The notes: a model not told the origin generated them from the letters alone. A stretch of DNA of 64,000 nt from Desulfitobacterium metallireducens DSM 15288 (GCF_000231405.2 NZ_CP007032.1:3100001-3164000); one strand, 5' to 3'. Shown: positions 9,888 through 20,542, numbered from the stretch's first letter. Program-made: numbers and translations.

Positions 9888-10954
9888 TCTGCCTCCGTTT
9901 TTAACCGTTCTGCTTGATCTGTGGTAATCAATGTCTCGATAATCTCATCTAAATCTCCCAGAAGAATACTATCAATTCGGTGCAACGTGAGCCCAATGCG
10001 GTGATCCGTAACCCGTCCCTGCGGGAAATTATATGTCCGAATCCGTTCGCTTCGATCTCCCGTTCCAACTTGGCTTTTTCGCGCTGAAGCCATCTCTCCA
10101 TGAGCTTCCTCCTGCGCCTTTTCCAAGAGACGCGCCCTTAAAACGCGCATAGCCTTGTCTTTATTTTTCAACTGAGATTTTTCATCCTGACATGATACCA
10201 CAGTTCCTGTCGGAAGATGCGTAATTCGGACGGCAGATTGGGTCGTATTGACACACTGTCCTCCCGGACCGCTGGCACAGAAAAGGTCAATCCGTATATC
10301 ATTGGGTTTAATATCAACCTCAACTTCTTCTGCCTCCGGCAACACCGCAACTGTTGTTGTTGACGTATGAATTCTTCCCCCAGATTCTGTAGCAGGAATC
10401 CGTTGAACACGGTGTACTCCGCTCTCGAACTTAAGTTTACTATAGGCTCCCTGTCCTTCGACTAGGAAGACAATTTCTTTAAACCCACCAATGTCCGTGT
10501 AACTAGCGTTCATGAGCTCTGTTCGCCAGCCCTGGCGTTCTGCATATTTAGTATACATTTTATACAAATCGCCAGCAAAGAGGGCCGCTTCTTCCCCGCC
10601 GGCTCCAGCCCTAATCTCCATAATGACATTTTTATCATCATTTGGATCCTTAGGCAAGAGAAGGACTTTCATGCGTGCTTCTAATTCCTCGCGTTTAGAA
10701 GCCAGTTCTTCACGCTCTAACTCAGCCATTTCTTTAAATTCCGGATCCAACTTTTCACTGAGAAGACTTTCCGTATCCTCCAGACCCTTCAGTACCCCTT
10801 GATATTCGCGGAAGGCCTCAACAATCCCCGTCATTCCCGCTTGAGCCTTGGCATGCTTTTGCCACTCTTCCTGATTGGAAATCACCTCAGGATCACTCAG
10901 AAGCTGGGTTAATTCATCATAACGCTGTTCAATTTCCGTTAATTTTTCGAGCAT
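9884..10954 (-). CDS. prfA: Peptide chain release factor 1
   Basis: The 356-residue class I release factor recognises UAA and UAG. The codon-recognition tripeptide PAT is at 187-189 and the peptidyl-hydrolysis GGQ at 231-233 ([11 protein letters not shown]). The N-terminal coiled region and the [15 protein letters not shown] block are typical. This factor does not read UGA, which matters in a genome that recodes UGA as selenocysteine. It is coupled to prmC. Confidence 0.98.
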   Translation of the reverse strand: MLEKLTEIEQRYDELTQLLSDPEVISNQEEWQKHAKAQAGMTGIVEAFREYQGVLKGLEDTESLLSEKLDPEFKEMAELEREELASKREELEARMKVLLLPKDPNDDKNVIMEIRAGAGGEEAALFAGDLYKMYTKYAERQGWRTELMNASYTDIGGFKEIVFLVEGQGAYSKLKFESGVHRVQRIPATESGGRIHTSTTTVAVLPEAEEVEVDIKPNDIRIDLFCASGPGGQCVNTTQSAVRITHLPTGTVVSCQDEKSQLKNKDKAMRVLRARLLEKAQEEAHGEMASARKSQVGTGDRSERIRTYNFPQGRVTDHRIGLTLHRIDSILLGDLDEIIETLITTDQAERLKTEAE

Positions 10955-11103
10955 ATTTACACCTCAATAATTTTGACAATCCTCAAACCGTCTCGTCAAG
11001 TCAATATATTATATTAAAAAAGTTCCTAGCCTGATTCTAGGAATCCTCTTTCTTGCCTATAGTTCAATTCGTTGAATATTTGAACGCTCAGTAAACAAAT
11101 TCA

Positions 11104-11131
11104 AAAAAGCAGAGCATGCGCTCTGCTTTTT
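11104..11131 (-). terminator. Terminator after rpmE
   Basis: An 11-bp stem (AAAAGCAGAGC and its complement, loop ATGC) with T-tails on both strands. A second short hairpin (CAACG..CCGTTG, about 11137-11156) lies between it and rpmE. Confidence 0.85.
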
Positions 11132-11166
11132 CTCCAGCAACGACCGCAGGCCGTTGTTCTTTGTCT

Positions 11167-11364
11167 CTACATACCGTATTTCTTTTTAAACTTATCAACC
11201 CGTCCGCCAGCATCAACAAAACGTTGGACACCGGTATAGAAGGGATGACACTTCGAACAAATTTCCACCTTGATATCCTTCCTTGTGCTACCGGTATGAA
11301 TCACTTCACCGCAAGCGCAAGTAATTGTGGTTTGCTCATATTTCGGGTGTGTGTTTTCTTTCAT
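11167..11364 (-). CDS. rpmE: 50S ribosomal protein L31, zinc-binding type
   Basis: A 65-residue L31 of the C+ class. Cys16, Cys18 (CACG), Cys36 and Cys39 (CSKC) form the zinc site, and the end [16 protein letters not shown] is conserved. Bacteria often keep a second, zinc-free L31 for zinc limitation; none is in this window. The start ATG is preceded by GAAGGTGA. It is transcribed alone or with the M23 peptidase upstream. Confidence 0.97.
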   Translation of the reverse strand: MKENTHPKYEQTTITCACGEVIHTGSTRKDIKVEICSKCHPFYTGVQRFVDAGGRVDKFKKKYGM

Positions 11365-11506
11365 ATCGTCACCTTCTTTCTACCGAATATTCAACGGATT
11401 GTTCGTCAGTTCTAACGAGTCTGAGAATTTCCGTACTGTAAACCGGTCAACTTGTAAAAGTATAGCACAAAGAAAGCTAACAGGTCAAGATTATAAATTT
11501 TATTGT

Positions 11507-12235
11507 TTATTCTCTCACTACGTTATACTGAGGCAAAAAGTCGGAAGGGTCCACCGCCTTACCATTTTTTCGAATTTCAAAATGAAGGTGCGGCCCGGTC
11601 GTGTTGCCCGTATTTCCAGATATAGCAATCTGCTCTTCCATCTCGACCTGCTCCCCTACTTTTACCGACAATTCATCATTGTGCCCATATAATGTTTGAA
11701 TACCATTCCCGTGGTCAATCAAAACTGCTAACCCATAAACTCCCATCCAACCTGCTTTGATGACTTTACCCTGTCGTGCAGCACTAATCGTCGTACCGGT
11801 AGGCACAGCAATATCAATCCCATGATGGAAATTTTTGTATCCTCGCCAACCATAATCTGAACTAATCCGTCCCCAAACCGGCCAGTGATAAGAAGCCACA
11901 GCGCCACGAGATATCTCTCGTGATACCTCTTTGGGTTTCGAATTCCCGAGTAGAGTCGTATTTTCACGAATAGTTAAAGTCGCACCTAACCCGAGCTGAT
12001 TTGCTTGCGGATTATCTTTTAGGATCTGATCACGCGTTGTTCCATACTTTTTAGCCAAATCATTCAAGCCTTGCCCTGGTTCTACTGTTACGACTGAAAA
12101 ACAAGTCACTGATCGCATCCCGCTTGAATATACCGGAACTGCAAAGTACCCCGTAGTCAAAAAGGCCATGAGAAAAGCGGCACACCTCCACACGACTTGG
12201 GCGCGCCGCTTTCGCCCATGTTCTTGAACCCTCAT
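11507..12235 (-). CDS. Secreted LysM-M23 peptidase
   Basis: A 242-residue exported cell-wall hydrolase candidate. A basic N-terminus is followed by a hydrophobic segment (about residues 16-36), which is a signal peptide or anchor. A LysM-like domain follows (about 48-92, with LNDLAKKYGTT and DQILKDNPQANQLGLG). The C-terminal M23/LytM domain (about 115-235) has zinc motifs HHGIDIA and HLHFEI. It probably cleaves peptidoglycan cross-bridges. In B. subtilis the rpmE-glpX interval holds rho; here this peptidase is found instead. Spore-engulfment M23 proteins are similar, but nothing specific shows this. Confidence 0.85.
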   Translation of the reverse strand: MRVQEHGRKRRAQVVWRCAAFLMAFLTTGYFAVPVYSSGMRSVTCFSVVTVEPGQGLNDLAKKYGTTRDQILKDNPQANQLGLGATLTIRENTTLLGNSKPKEVSREISRGAVASYHWPVWGRISSDYGWRGYKNFHHGIDIAVPTGTTISAARQGKVIKAGWMGVYGLAVLIDHGNGIQTLYGHNDELSVKVGEQVEMEEQIAISGNTGNTTGPHLHFEIRKNGKAVDPSDFLPQYNVVRE

Positions 12236-12335
12236 TACTTTTAAAACACCTCGAAGTTTTAGAATTGAATTTGCTCAAAAAGCATACTAAACTATTGTTT
12301 CCAAACTTCGGGGAATAAATACTCATAAAAAAGAC

Positions 12336-12453
12336 CTGTTGCAAAATTGATGGTCATGTAGCTTTACGCACACCCGTTCACTCCTGTGCGTGAAACTACG
12401 CTTGAGGGTCTATTGGGAGGAAAAGAAAGGGGCTGTTACGTTGCAACAGCCCC
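12336..12453. repeat. Short inverted-repeat-bounded element with GTAG hairpin (copy A)
   Basis: Ends are CTGTTGCAA (12336-12344) and TTGCAACAG (12441-12449), inverted relative to each other. Inside is GTAG (12358-12361) opening a long hairpin (12358-12399) with loop containing CCGTTCACT (12374-12382). The right end doubles as the glpX terminator. It shares flanking motifs (ATGGTC.TGTAG, GGGTCT) with the element at 33029-33132. Confidence 0.6.
12429..12453 (-). terminator. Terminator after glpX
   Basis: A 9-bp stem (GGGGCTGTT/AACAGCCCC, loop 7) is followed on the minus strand by TTTCTTTTCC. It is embedded in the right end of the repeat element described at 12336-12453. Confidence 0.85.
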
Positions 12454-12467
12454 TGAGAAATTTCTTC

Positions 12468-13460
12468 TTATGCCCGGGTATTTTCTTTCAAAACACCCTT
12501 CATTGCATACTGAGGCTTTTTATCAAAGCGATGTTGTGCTTCGATAAAACGGACTGTTCCAGTCCGTCCCCGCATAACAACCGTATGGGTCGAAGCGCCC
12601 TGGGATGTAAAATTAACTGCACGTAAAAGGGGTCCTTCAGTTATCCCAGTAGCGGCAAAGAACACATCATCAGACTTAACTAAATCCTCCATGGTCAGAA
12701 GTTTGCTAACATCATCAATTCCTAACTTCTTCGCCCGTTCAATATCAGCATCATTTTCCGGCCAGAGACGACCTTGCATCTCTCCCCCTAAGCAACGCAG
12801 AGCTGCTGCAGCTAGAACTCCTTCCGGAGCACCACCAACTCCTATCATCATATCCACGCCGCTTCCTTCAATACCACAAGCAACGGCTGGAGAAACATCA
12901 CCATCAGTAATCAGACGAATTCGGGCACCCGCATCGCGTACCTCTTGAATTAATTTTTCATGCCGCGGACGATCCATAATCACAACCGTCAAATCATTGA
13001 TGTTCTTTCCAAGGGCTTCGGCTACATTGCTGAGATTTTCTTTAACTGGAGCATCAATATTAATCTTGCCTTTCGCCGCTGGCCCAACTGCAATTTTATC
13101 CATATACATATCCGGAGCATGCAGAAGTCCGCCTTTTTCAGCGATAGCCATAACAGCGATTGCGCCTGCCAAGCCTTTCGCACAACTATTTGTGCCCTCC
13201 AAAGGATCGACTGCTACATCAAGCTCAGGCGCCTCTCCCGAACCTACACGCTCACCAATATAAAGCATGGGGGCCTCATCCATTTCCCCCTCACCAATAA
13301 CCACCGTACCACTCATATGAATGGTATCAAACACCGAACGCATTGCCTCTACTGCTGCATCATCTGCAGATTCCTTTTCTCCACGTCCAACCCAACGAGC
13401 AGATGCTAGAGCAGCTGCTTCCGTAACCCGAGCAAATTCCATTGTTAGCTCTCTTTCCAA
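12468..13460 (-). CDS. glpX: Fructose-1,6-bisphosphatase class II
   Basis: A 330-residue GlpX-type phosphatase catalysing the committed gluconeogenic step, fructose-1,6-bisphosphate to fructose-6-phosphate. Metal-binding acidic motifs are visible: GEGEMDEAPML near residue 57 and AVDPLEGTNSCAKG near residue 81. The TTG at 13460 (MERELTMEFARVTEAAALAS) is preceded by GAGGG and matches Bacillus GlpX N-termini better than the internal ATG. It sits upstream of fsa and fba homologues, all sugar-phosphate enzymes. Confidence 0.95.
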   Translation of the reverse strand: MERELTMEFARVTEAAALASARWVGRGEKESADDAAVEAMRSVFDTIHMSGTVVIGEGEMDEAPMLYIGERVGSGEAPELDVAVDPLEGTNSCAKGLAGAIAVMAIAEKGGLLHAPDMYMDKIAVGPAAKGKINIDAPVKENLSNVAEALGKNINDLTVVIMDRPRHEKLIQEVRDAGARIRLITDGDVSPAVACGIEGSGVDMMIGVGGAPEGVLAAAALRCLGGEMQGRLWPENDADIERAKKLGIDDVSKLLTMEDLVKSDDVFFAATGITEGPLLRAVNFTSQGASTHTVVMRGRTGTVRFIEAQHRFDKKPQYAMKGVLKENTRA

Positions 13461-13607
13461 AATGATCCCTCGCTTTCCATTATTTTATTATCGTCAAAAT
13501 ATCTGGTAAACAAATTTGATTTGTTCATCATAATTCTTAGGATCGACTCTTATTGTGCCATACTTTTTAAGGAGTTTCAAGGTAAATAGGGATACTTTCA
13601 TCATCGA

Positions 13608-13649
13608 ACATACAAAAGGTCCCCTTAATAAAAGGGACCTTTTGTATGT
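13608..13649 (-). terminator. Terminator after fsa
   Basis: A perfect 16-bp inverted repeat (core GGGACC..GGTCCC, loop of 10) touches the fsa stop codon; the T-rich arm (CCTTTTGTATGT) lies within the stem. Confidence 0.75.
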
Positions 13650-14290
13650 CATCCGAGTTTTTTCCAATCCGCTAAGAACTTCTCAATTCCTGCATCGGTC
13701 AGTGGATGTTTAAAAAGCTGGAGCAACACCTTAAAGGGAACTGTAGCAAAATCCACCCCCAGCTTTGCTGATTCAGTAACATGTACCGGATTTCGTATGC
13801 TAGCGGCAATCACTTTCGTTTCAATTCCATGGATACTAAAAATATCGCAGATCTCTTCGACTAAGTTTAGTCCATTTTCTCCAATATCATCTAAACGCCC
13901 TAAAAAGGGGCTAACATAGGTGGCTCCTGCTCGTGCAGCAAGTAACGCCTGAATTGCATTAAAAATTAGAGTGACATTAGTATTGATTCCTTCTTGACTA
14001 AGGACTTTAACCGCCTTCAATCCTTCTTCAGTCATGGGAATCTTAACCACGATATTCTTGTGCATTCCAGCAAGTTCACGAGCTTCTTTTAACATTCCAT
14101 CCCGATCAAGCGCAATGACTTCAGCACTAATGGGTCCATCAACGACTTGCACAACTTCTTGAAGTAAAGTATGAAAATCTTTTCCTTCTTTGGCAACCAA
14201 GCTAGGATTTGTAGTGACTCCAGCGATAACCCCCATGTTCCATGCTTGATTGATTTCCTCTAGGTTAGCAGAATCTAGGAAAAATTGCAT
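13649..14290 (-). CDS. fsa: Transaldolase-like fructose-6-phosphate aldolase family
   Basis: A 213-residue member of the small transaldolase (TalC/FSA) family. The Schiff-base lysine is Lys83 in [15 protein letters not shown]. Members act either as transaldolase or as fructose-6-phosphate aldolase, and sequence alone does not decide between them here. It lies 35 bases downstream of fba, as in B. subtilis, where the equivalent gene is ywjH (tal). Confidence 0.92.
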   Translation of the reverse strand: MQFFLDSANLEEINQAWNMGVIAGVTTNPSLVAKEGKDFHTLLQEVVQVVDGPISAEVIALDRDGMLKEARELAGMHKNIVVKIPMTEEGLKAVKVLSQEGINTNVTLIFNAIQALLAARAGATYVSPFLGRLDDIGENGLNLVEEICDIFSIHGIETKVIAASIRNPVHVTESAKLGVDFATVPFKVLLQLFKHPLTDAGIEKFLADWKKLG

Positions 14291-14325
14291 GAGCAGTCCA
14301 TCCTCCTATTTAAGCCTTTCCTCTG

Positions 14326-15180
14326 TTATGCCTTACCACTGCTGCCAAAAATCTGAATCTTCCCTCTAATAATGGCGATCGTCGCTTCCCGAGCTGGCCC
14401 AAGCATTTTACGTGGGTCAATCTCGTTCGGATTCTGCTCCATCACTTGACGTGCTGCAGCCACAAACGCTTCACGAATATTCGTATCAATATTAACCTTA
14501 CAAACGCCTAAAGAAATCGCTTCACGAATTGCTTCTTCCGGAACACCTGAAGAACCATGAAGAACAATCGGAGTATCCACTCGTTTCCTAATTTCTTTCA
14601 AACGTTCAAAATCAAGTTTAGGTACTCCTTTATATTGCCCATGTGCCGTTCCAATGGCAATAGCCAAAGCATCCACTTTTGCTTCTCTTACAAAGCGTTC
14701 TGCATCACTGGGGTCTGTGAAGAGTGTATCACGCTCACTCACCGAAATATCATCCTCAGTTCCCCCGATTTTTCCAAGTTCTGCTTCAACAGAAACTCCA
14801 ATCGAATGAGCTACTTCAATCACTTTGTTGGTCAAAGCAATGTTCTCTTCGAGTGGAAGTTTAGAACCATCAATCATGACCGAACTAAAACCATTACGAA
14901 CGCATTGCACCACTTGAGCAAAGCTTGTTCCATGATCGAGATGCAAAGCAACCGGAACGCTCGCCTTTTCAGCTGCTAACTGGGTTAAGGTCGAGATATA
15001 CTCAATTCCTGCATATTTAATTGCACCTTGGCTCGCCTGAATAATAACAGGTGATTTTTCCGCCTCAGCTGCTGCCACAATCGCTTGAACAATCTCCATA
15101 TTATTACAGTTGAAAGCACCTACTGCATAATGTCCTTGCTGTGCTTTCTTCAGAAGTTCCGTCATAGGAACCAAACTCAT
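14326..15180 (-). CDS. fba: Fructose-bisphosphate aldolase class II
   Basis: The 284-residue zinc aldolase interconverts fructose-1,6-bisphosphate and two triose phosphates. VALHLDHGTS holds catalytic Asp82 and zinc ligand His83; IVLHGSSGVPEE and VNIDTNIREA are phosphate-binding segments. The start ATG 15180 lies 6 bases after GAGGAGG, which removes an apparent overlap with the zinc-ribbon gene upstream. Confidence 0.97.
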   Translation of the reverse strand: MSLVPMTELLKKAQQGHYAVGAFNCNNMEIVQAIVAAAEAEKSPVIIQASQGAIKYAGIEYISTLTQLAAEKASVPVALHLDHGTSFAQVVQCVRNGFSSVMIDGSKLPLEENIALTNKVIEVAHSIGVSVEAELGKIGGTEDDISVSERDTLFTDPSDAERFVREAKVDALAIAIGTAHGQYKGVPKLDFERLKEIRKRVDTPIVLHGSSGVPEEAIREAISLGVCKVNIDTNIREAFVAAARQVMEQNPNEIDPRKMLGPAREATIAIIRGKIQIFGSSGKA

Positions 15181-15184
15181 AATA

Positions 15185-15859
15185 TTATTCCTCCTCATTC
15201 GTCTTTGCAAGTTGATGCGCTCGCTGGGGACGATTAATTAACCATGTTTTATTTTCTTCTAATTTAAGCGATCTCATGCCTTCAAAAATACTTATATTTT
15301 CATTGCAATCTCCGTAGATTATGCCCACTGCTTCACACTCTTCACAATAAAGTTCGACTCGGTCCGGCAATAACTCGAAAGACAGATGCTTATTCCCGCA
15401 ACCGCACTCCAAAGACCCGTCCTTAGCCAAATCATGAAGGTGATCTAAAAGTCTTAACATGACCTCCGGATTTTCGAACTCTTCTTCGTAACCCAGCTCT
15501 GCCGCTAATTCTCCAATCGATTTCTCTCGTTCATGACAAGCCTGGGTCACTTTTTGCTTCGGCCCAATAAAACCCGCCGAAGCTTCAACCTCTAGACAGA
15601 TCAGAGGCAATGCTGCTTTTCCCCAAATCGCACCGCGTTTTAATCGCAAATAGTGCACCCCACCACAAAATGCACAATGAAAAGATACGTTAAAATGCTG
15701 ATGATCACGGCTCGCTACCGATAATAACAGTTCACCACAATGGCAATATAAATTTTCTCGCCCTTTGCCTGCGAATGCAAAAAGAGAAAGGGCATGAAAC
15801 TCTAGTTCACCACATTTTGGGCATTGGATGGCCACTGACGTATGAGTCGTCAGGATCAT
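15185..15859 (-). CDS. Uncharacterised multi-zinc-ribbon protein
   Basis: A 224-residue protein I cannot place in a named family. It has repeated cysteine pairs: CPKCGE near residue 13, CHCGE near 39, CAFCGG near 63, then CGCGNKH near 151 and CEECEA near 173. This suggests two or three zinc ribbons split by a helical middle (ELAAELGYEEEFENPEVM). There is no signal peptide, so it is probably cytosolic. The start ATG 15859 follows GAGGTGGG. It is 4 bases upstream of fba and downstream of spo0F, in the slot between two conserved genes. B. subtilis has ywjG on the other side of spo0F, and this protein is not that one. Confidence 0.7.
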   Translation of the reverse strand: MILTTHTSVAIQCPKCGELEFHALSLFAFAGKGRENLYCHCGELLLSVASRDHQHFNVSFHCAFCGGVHYLRLKRGAIWGKAALPLICLEVEASAGFIGPKQKVTQACHEREKSIGELAAELGYEEEFENPEVMLRLLDHLHDLAKDGSLECGCGNKHLSFELLPDRVELYCEECEAVGIIYGDCNENISIFEGMRSLKLEENKTWLINRPQRAHQLAKTNEEE

Positions 15860-15927
15860 AATTCCCACCTCTTTCTACATGAACTATACTTCGGCATATC
15901 TCGGTGTTTTCCTGCATTACTTTAGTC

Positions 15928-15958
15928 AAAAAAATTAAAGAGCCTTCCAGCGGAAGGC
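15928..15958 (-). terminator. Terminator after spo0F
   Basis: A 7-bp stem GCCTTCC/GGAAGGC with 3-base loop is followed on the minus strand by TCTTTAATTTTTTT. Confidence 0.85.
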
Positions 15959-15991
15959 CCTAAATTTTTACTTATCAGCTCGATAAAAGAA

Positions 15992-16378
15992 TTAGCTAGC
16001 CGAAGAATCTTTTTCTTGCTTATTCGCTAATATTTCGCGCACATGATCTCTAAGTTCAAACAGGTCAAACGGTTTACTCATATAATGAAGAACTCCTAGC
16101 TCACGAGCTTGCTCCATATTTTGAGCATCTCCATAGGCAGTCATCATAATGACACCGACTTCCGTGTTGAACGTTCGGATCTGTCGAAGAGTATCAATTC
16201 CATTCATCCCAGGCATCTTCATATCCATCAAGATCAGATCGGGTCTAAAATTTTCTAGACTCTTGAGTGCCTCTTTACCGTTGGCCGCCATTACTACTTC
16301 ATGCTGTTCTTCACGAAACGTTTCATAAAGTAGCCTTCTAACCCCCAGCTGGTCATCAACAACCAGAATATTAGCCAA
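15992..16378 (-). CDS. spo0F: Spo0F-type single-domain response regulator
   Basis: A receiver-only protein with acid pocket Asp8-Asp9 (VVDDQ), phospho-acceptor Asp52 (LILMDMKMPG), Thr80 (IMMTAYGD) and Lys102 (SKPFD). It lacks an output domain, like B. subtilis Spo0F, which passes phosphate from sensor kinases to Spo0B and Spo0A in sporulation. The start is uncertain: I use TTG 16378 (LANILVVDDQ) after an AAAGG-type site; an in-frame ATG at 16405 would overlap alr. The order fba-spo0F is shared with Bacillus. Many Clostridia lack a phosphorelay, so its partner is not known. Confidence 0.8.
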   Translation of the reverse strand: MANILVVDDQLGVRRLLYETFREEQHEVVMAANGKEALKSLENFRPDLILMDMKMPGMNGIDTLRQIRTFNTEVGVIMMTAYGDAQNMEQARELGVLHYMSKPFDLFELRDHVREILANKQEKDSSAS

Positions 16379-16391
16379 TCTCCTCACCCTT

Positions 16392-17591
16392 TCACTCAAG
16401 ATCATAATTAGAATATTCTGGATCGATTGGTAAAAACCCTTCTTTTATTTCTCTTTTTGTAAAAATTCTTTTATCTTTTCGATAGATTCGGGGAATACGA
16501 GCGTTGGCTAATGTTCTCCTCAAAGGAATAATGACCTCATCCCCGACCTGGCAGGGACGATCACCGACATCCAAAATCGTCAATTGCATTCCTACTTTTC
16601 CTGCAACAGGTACAGTATGACCTTCCAACGTTGCGTTTTCTCCCCCTAAATAAACTCCAAAGAGAGCTAAAAAATTTTTAATCACAATTTTAATAAAATC
16701 CATCAGACCTTGAGGTATCATATGAGGTATCAACCCAAATCCATCAGCATACCCAACAGGAATAACCGCAAGCTGTGTCTCTTTCTTCGTTCGGTAAATA
16801 CTTTGGTACCCTACAAAAGTTCCTTTAGGCACTTTCCGAAGATGAACAATCCGAGCCTTAGCAAGCCAAGGATCTTTAAGATTCAGCTTACCCGCAAATC
16901 CTGTTGAAGGAACATGCCCAATCAGAAGCGTGCCTATTCTCACAAAATCATGATGCCATTCCGGATAATCCAAAAAAGCAGCACTATTGCAGACATGTTT
17001 TAATAGCCCGCTTATTCCCATTTCCTCTAACCGGTTCACGCCTCTTTGAAAACGAGTGTATTGTTCTTGCGAATAGGTGCGATCTCTTTGCGCGCCACGA
17101 GCAAAATGCGTAAAGATTCCTACAGGTTTAACCCATGAGCATTCTCCAAGCGCTTGAGCCAAATCCTCTAAGTTTTCATAAAAGAAGCCCGTCCGTCCCA
17201 TACCTGTCTCCAACTTAATATGAACTAAGGCAGTCTTCCCTAGGCTCTGAGCGCTCTGCTCCAAATCTCCAATCTGTCCTAAACTAGAGAGAGTTAATAG
17301 CAGATCAGCTTGTAAAGATTCGGTAAATTCGTCCTTTAGCACTGGACCTAGGACAAGAATTTGGCCCTTAATTCCATGCTCACGTAAAATAACTCCTTCA
17401 GCAACCGTAGTCACTGCAAACGATTCGCAACCTGCTTCTTGGAGAACACGAGCAACCTCTACAGCCCCCATCCCATACGCATCTGCTTTCACAACGGCCA
17501 TCAGTCGGCTTTGAGGTTGAAGTTGACTTACAATTTCCTGATAATTATTTAAAATGGCATCTAAATCAATCTCAATCCAAGTCCCACTCAA
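16392..17591 (-). CDS. alr: Alanine racemase
   Basis: A 399-residue PLP enzyme making D-alanine for peptidoglycan. The PLP lysine is Lys35 in MAVVKADAYGMGA; GMGRTGF and VGYQSIYRTKKET are fold-type III landmarks, and the C-terminal domain carries VPVAGKVGMQLTILDVG (family: GRISMD). That last motif is diverged, and an insert before it (about residues 296-315) is hydrophobic, which is unusual. A related sporulation or catabolic racemase role is possible. It lies 15 bases after the FemAB-like gene, another cell-wall protein. Confidence 0.88.
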   Translation of the reverse strand: MSGTWIEIDLDAILNNYQEIVSQLQPQSRLMAVVKADAYGMGAVEVARVLQEAGCESFAVTTVAEGVILREHGIKGQILVLGPVLKDEFTESLQADLLLTLSSLGQIGDLEQSAQSLGKTALVHIKLETGMGRTGFFYENLEDLAQALGECSWVKPVGIFTHFARGAQRDRTYSQEQYTRFQRGVNRLEEMGISGLLKHVCNSAAFLDYPEWHHDFVRIGTLLIGHVPSTGFAGKLNLKDPWLAKARIVHLRKVPKGTFVGYQSIYRTKKETQLAVIPVGYADGFGLIPHMIPQGLMDFIKIVIKNFLALFGVYLGGENATLEGHTVPVAGKVGMQLTILDVGDRPCQVGDEVIIPLRRTLANARIPRIYRKDKRIFTKREIKEGFLPIDPEYSNYDLE

Positions 17592-17606
17592 TCCTCTACA
17601 CCTTCC

Positions 17607-18701
17607 TTACTGACTGCTCTGGCTTTTCCCAATATGCCGTATTTTACCGATAATCCCCTTCACGACATCCGAATAGACCGGTTCGAAATGGGTCCAAAGG
17701 TAATAAACCAAGGGACGATAGACTAAGTCCCATTCGCCAATGAACTCTGTGAATTCACCGTTGAAGCCTTTCTTGAAACGGTAAAGTCCGTAAAGCGGGT
17801 TATCTTCCGTCAATTTCCCTGGGACGCCTCGGAAATCATACATAGTACAGCCCTTGGATTTAGCCCAACGGATCATTTCCCATTGAATCAGATAGTTCGG
17901 CATAACATTCCTGTGTTCATTAGAGGAAGCACCATATAAGTACCATGCTTTATCACCAATAATCAGAGCTAGTGTTCCAGAGATAATCTCACCCTCATAC
18001 TCTGCTAGAAAAATTTCGGCTAAACCCGCTGGATGAAGTAGCTCATACATGTCCTCAAAGTAACTATAAGCACGAACAAGGAAGTGATCTCGTTCTGTCG
18101 TTTCTTTAAGAACTTGATAAAACGCGGGGAGCTCTTCCTTTGTCCCGACCCGAATCGTAACCCCTTTTTTCTGAGCAAGTCGCACGTTATAGCGCGTTTT
18201 CTGATGCATTTGTTTAAGTAAGGTTTCTTCGTCTGGAGAAATATCTAAACGGAACACATATTTTGGCTGAACACCTTCAAAGCCTTTTCCCGTTTCTGCA
18301 GACTGAAACCCGCATGAACGCAAATAATTTTCAAGTTCTTGCTCTGACGAGGGAACATCTGGGTCAACTTTTAAGAAAATGGCTCCCCTTTTCTTCGCTA
18401 GACTCTTCACTTCAGCTAAGAGTGCGTCAAAAAGTTTCTCATCCTGCCAGGATAACACTGGACCTCGGGATGCATAGAAAATGGGGATTCCCACTACAGG
18501 GAGTTTCCGTTCCAAAATTGAAACCGCAGCTACAATCTCACCATTTTCTTCTAAAATCAGACGCCAGGGATGCCAGCCTGTCCGACTTTTAAGTTCTCCC
18601 CATTCCCAGGTTTGTAAAACATGACCTTTAGGATGACGAGCCATAAATTCATTAAAACGATTCTTTTCTATTTCATCAATCCAACGCGCAGTATAGGGCA
18701 T
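17607..18701 (-). CDS. FemAB-family aminoacyltransferase (peptidoglycan bridge)
   Basis: A 364-residue protein with two GNAT-like halves, typical of the FemA/FemB/FmhB family that adds amino acids from tRNA to the lipid II stem peptide. Visible family segments are HPKGHVLQTWEWGELKSRTGWHP in the N-terminal part and, near the C-terminus, TMYDFRGVPGKLTEDNPLYG and FKKGFNGEFTEFIGEWD. I put the start at ATG 18701 (MPYTARWIDE), 9 bases after GGAGG. It precedes alr with a 15-base gap, supporting a wall-synthesis role. The amino acid transferred cannot be read from the sequence. Confidence 0.85.
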   Translation of the reverse strand: MPYTARWIDEIEKNRFNEFMARHPKGHVLQTWEWGELKSRTGWHPWRLILEENGEIVAAVSILERKLPVVGIPIFYASRGPVLSWQDEKLFDALLAEVKSLAKKRGAIFLKVDPDVPSSEQELENYLRSCGFQSAETGKGFEGVQPKYVFRLDISPDEETLLKQMHQKTRYNVRLAQKKGVTIRVGTKEELPAFYQVLKETTERDHFLVRAYSYFEDMYELLHPAGLAEIFLAEYEGEIISGTLALIIGDKAWYLYGASSNEHRNVMPNYLIQWEMIRWAKSKGCTMYDFRGVPGKLTEDNPLYGLYRFKKGFNGEFTEFIGEWDLVYRPLVYYLWTHFEPVYSDVVKGIIGKIRHIGKSQSSQ

Positions 18702-18780
18702 TCCTTCCAGCCTCCAAAATTCCAATCTATTTAAATTCTTCCCGTTTCTGAAGATTCACAAACTATTCTAATTAAAAGGA

Positions 18781-18805
18781 TTCCATGGCTTAGAAAGCCA
18801 TGGAA
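18781..18805 (-). terminator. Terminator after pyrG
   Basis: An 11-bp perfect stem TTCCATGGCTT/AAGCCATGGAA with 3-base loop, followed by CCTTTTAAT on the minus strand. Confidence 0.8.
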
Positions 18806-18823
18806 GTATGTTTAAATTCATTC

Positions 18824-20422
<1,599 letters not shown>

Positions 20423-20510
20423 CTATCCTTTCTCGACCTATTTCTAAGAAAACTTTTAAAAAAATTAAAATTTAACAGCTAAGTTATTCACTACAAGAGC
20501 AAAAAACATA

Positions 20511-20542
20511 AAAAAAGCTAGTCCGCAAGACGCACTAGCTTT
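20511..20542 (-). terminator. Terminator after rpoE
   Basis: A 9-bp stem AAAGCTAGT/ACTAGCTTT with an 11-base loop and a T-run (TTTTTATG) on the minus strand. Confidence 0.85.

Noticed and set aside
12960-13409. 149-codon plus-strand frame inside glpX
   Set aside because: Antisense shadow of glpX with no ribosome site or family features.
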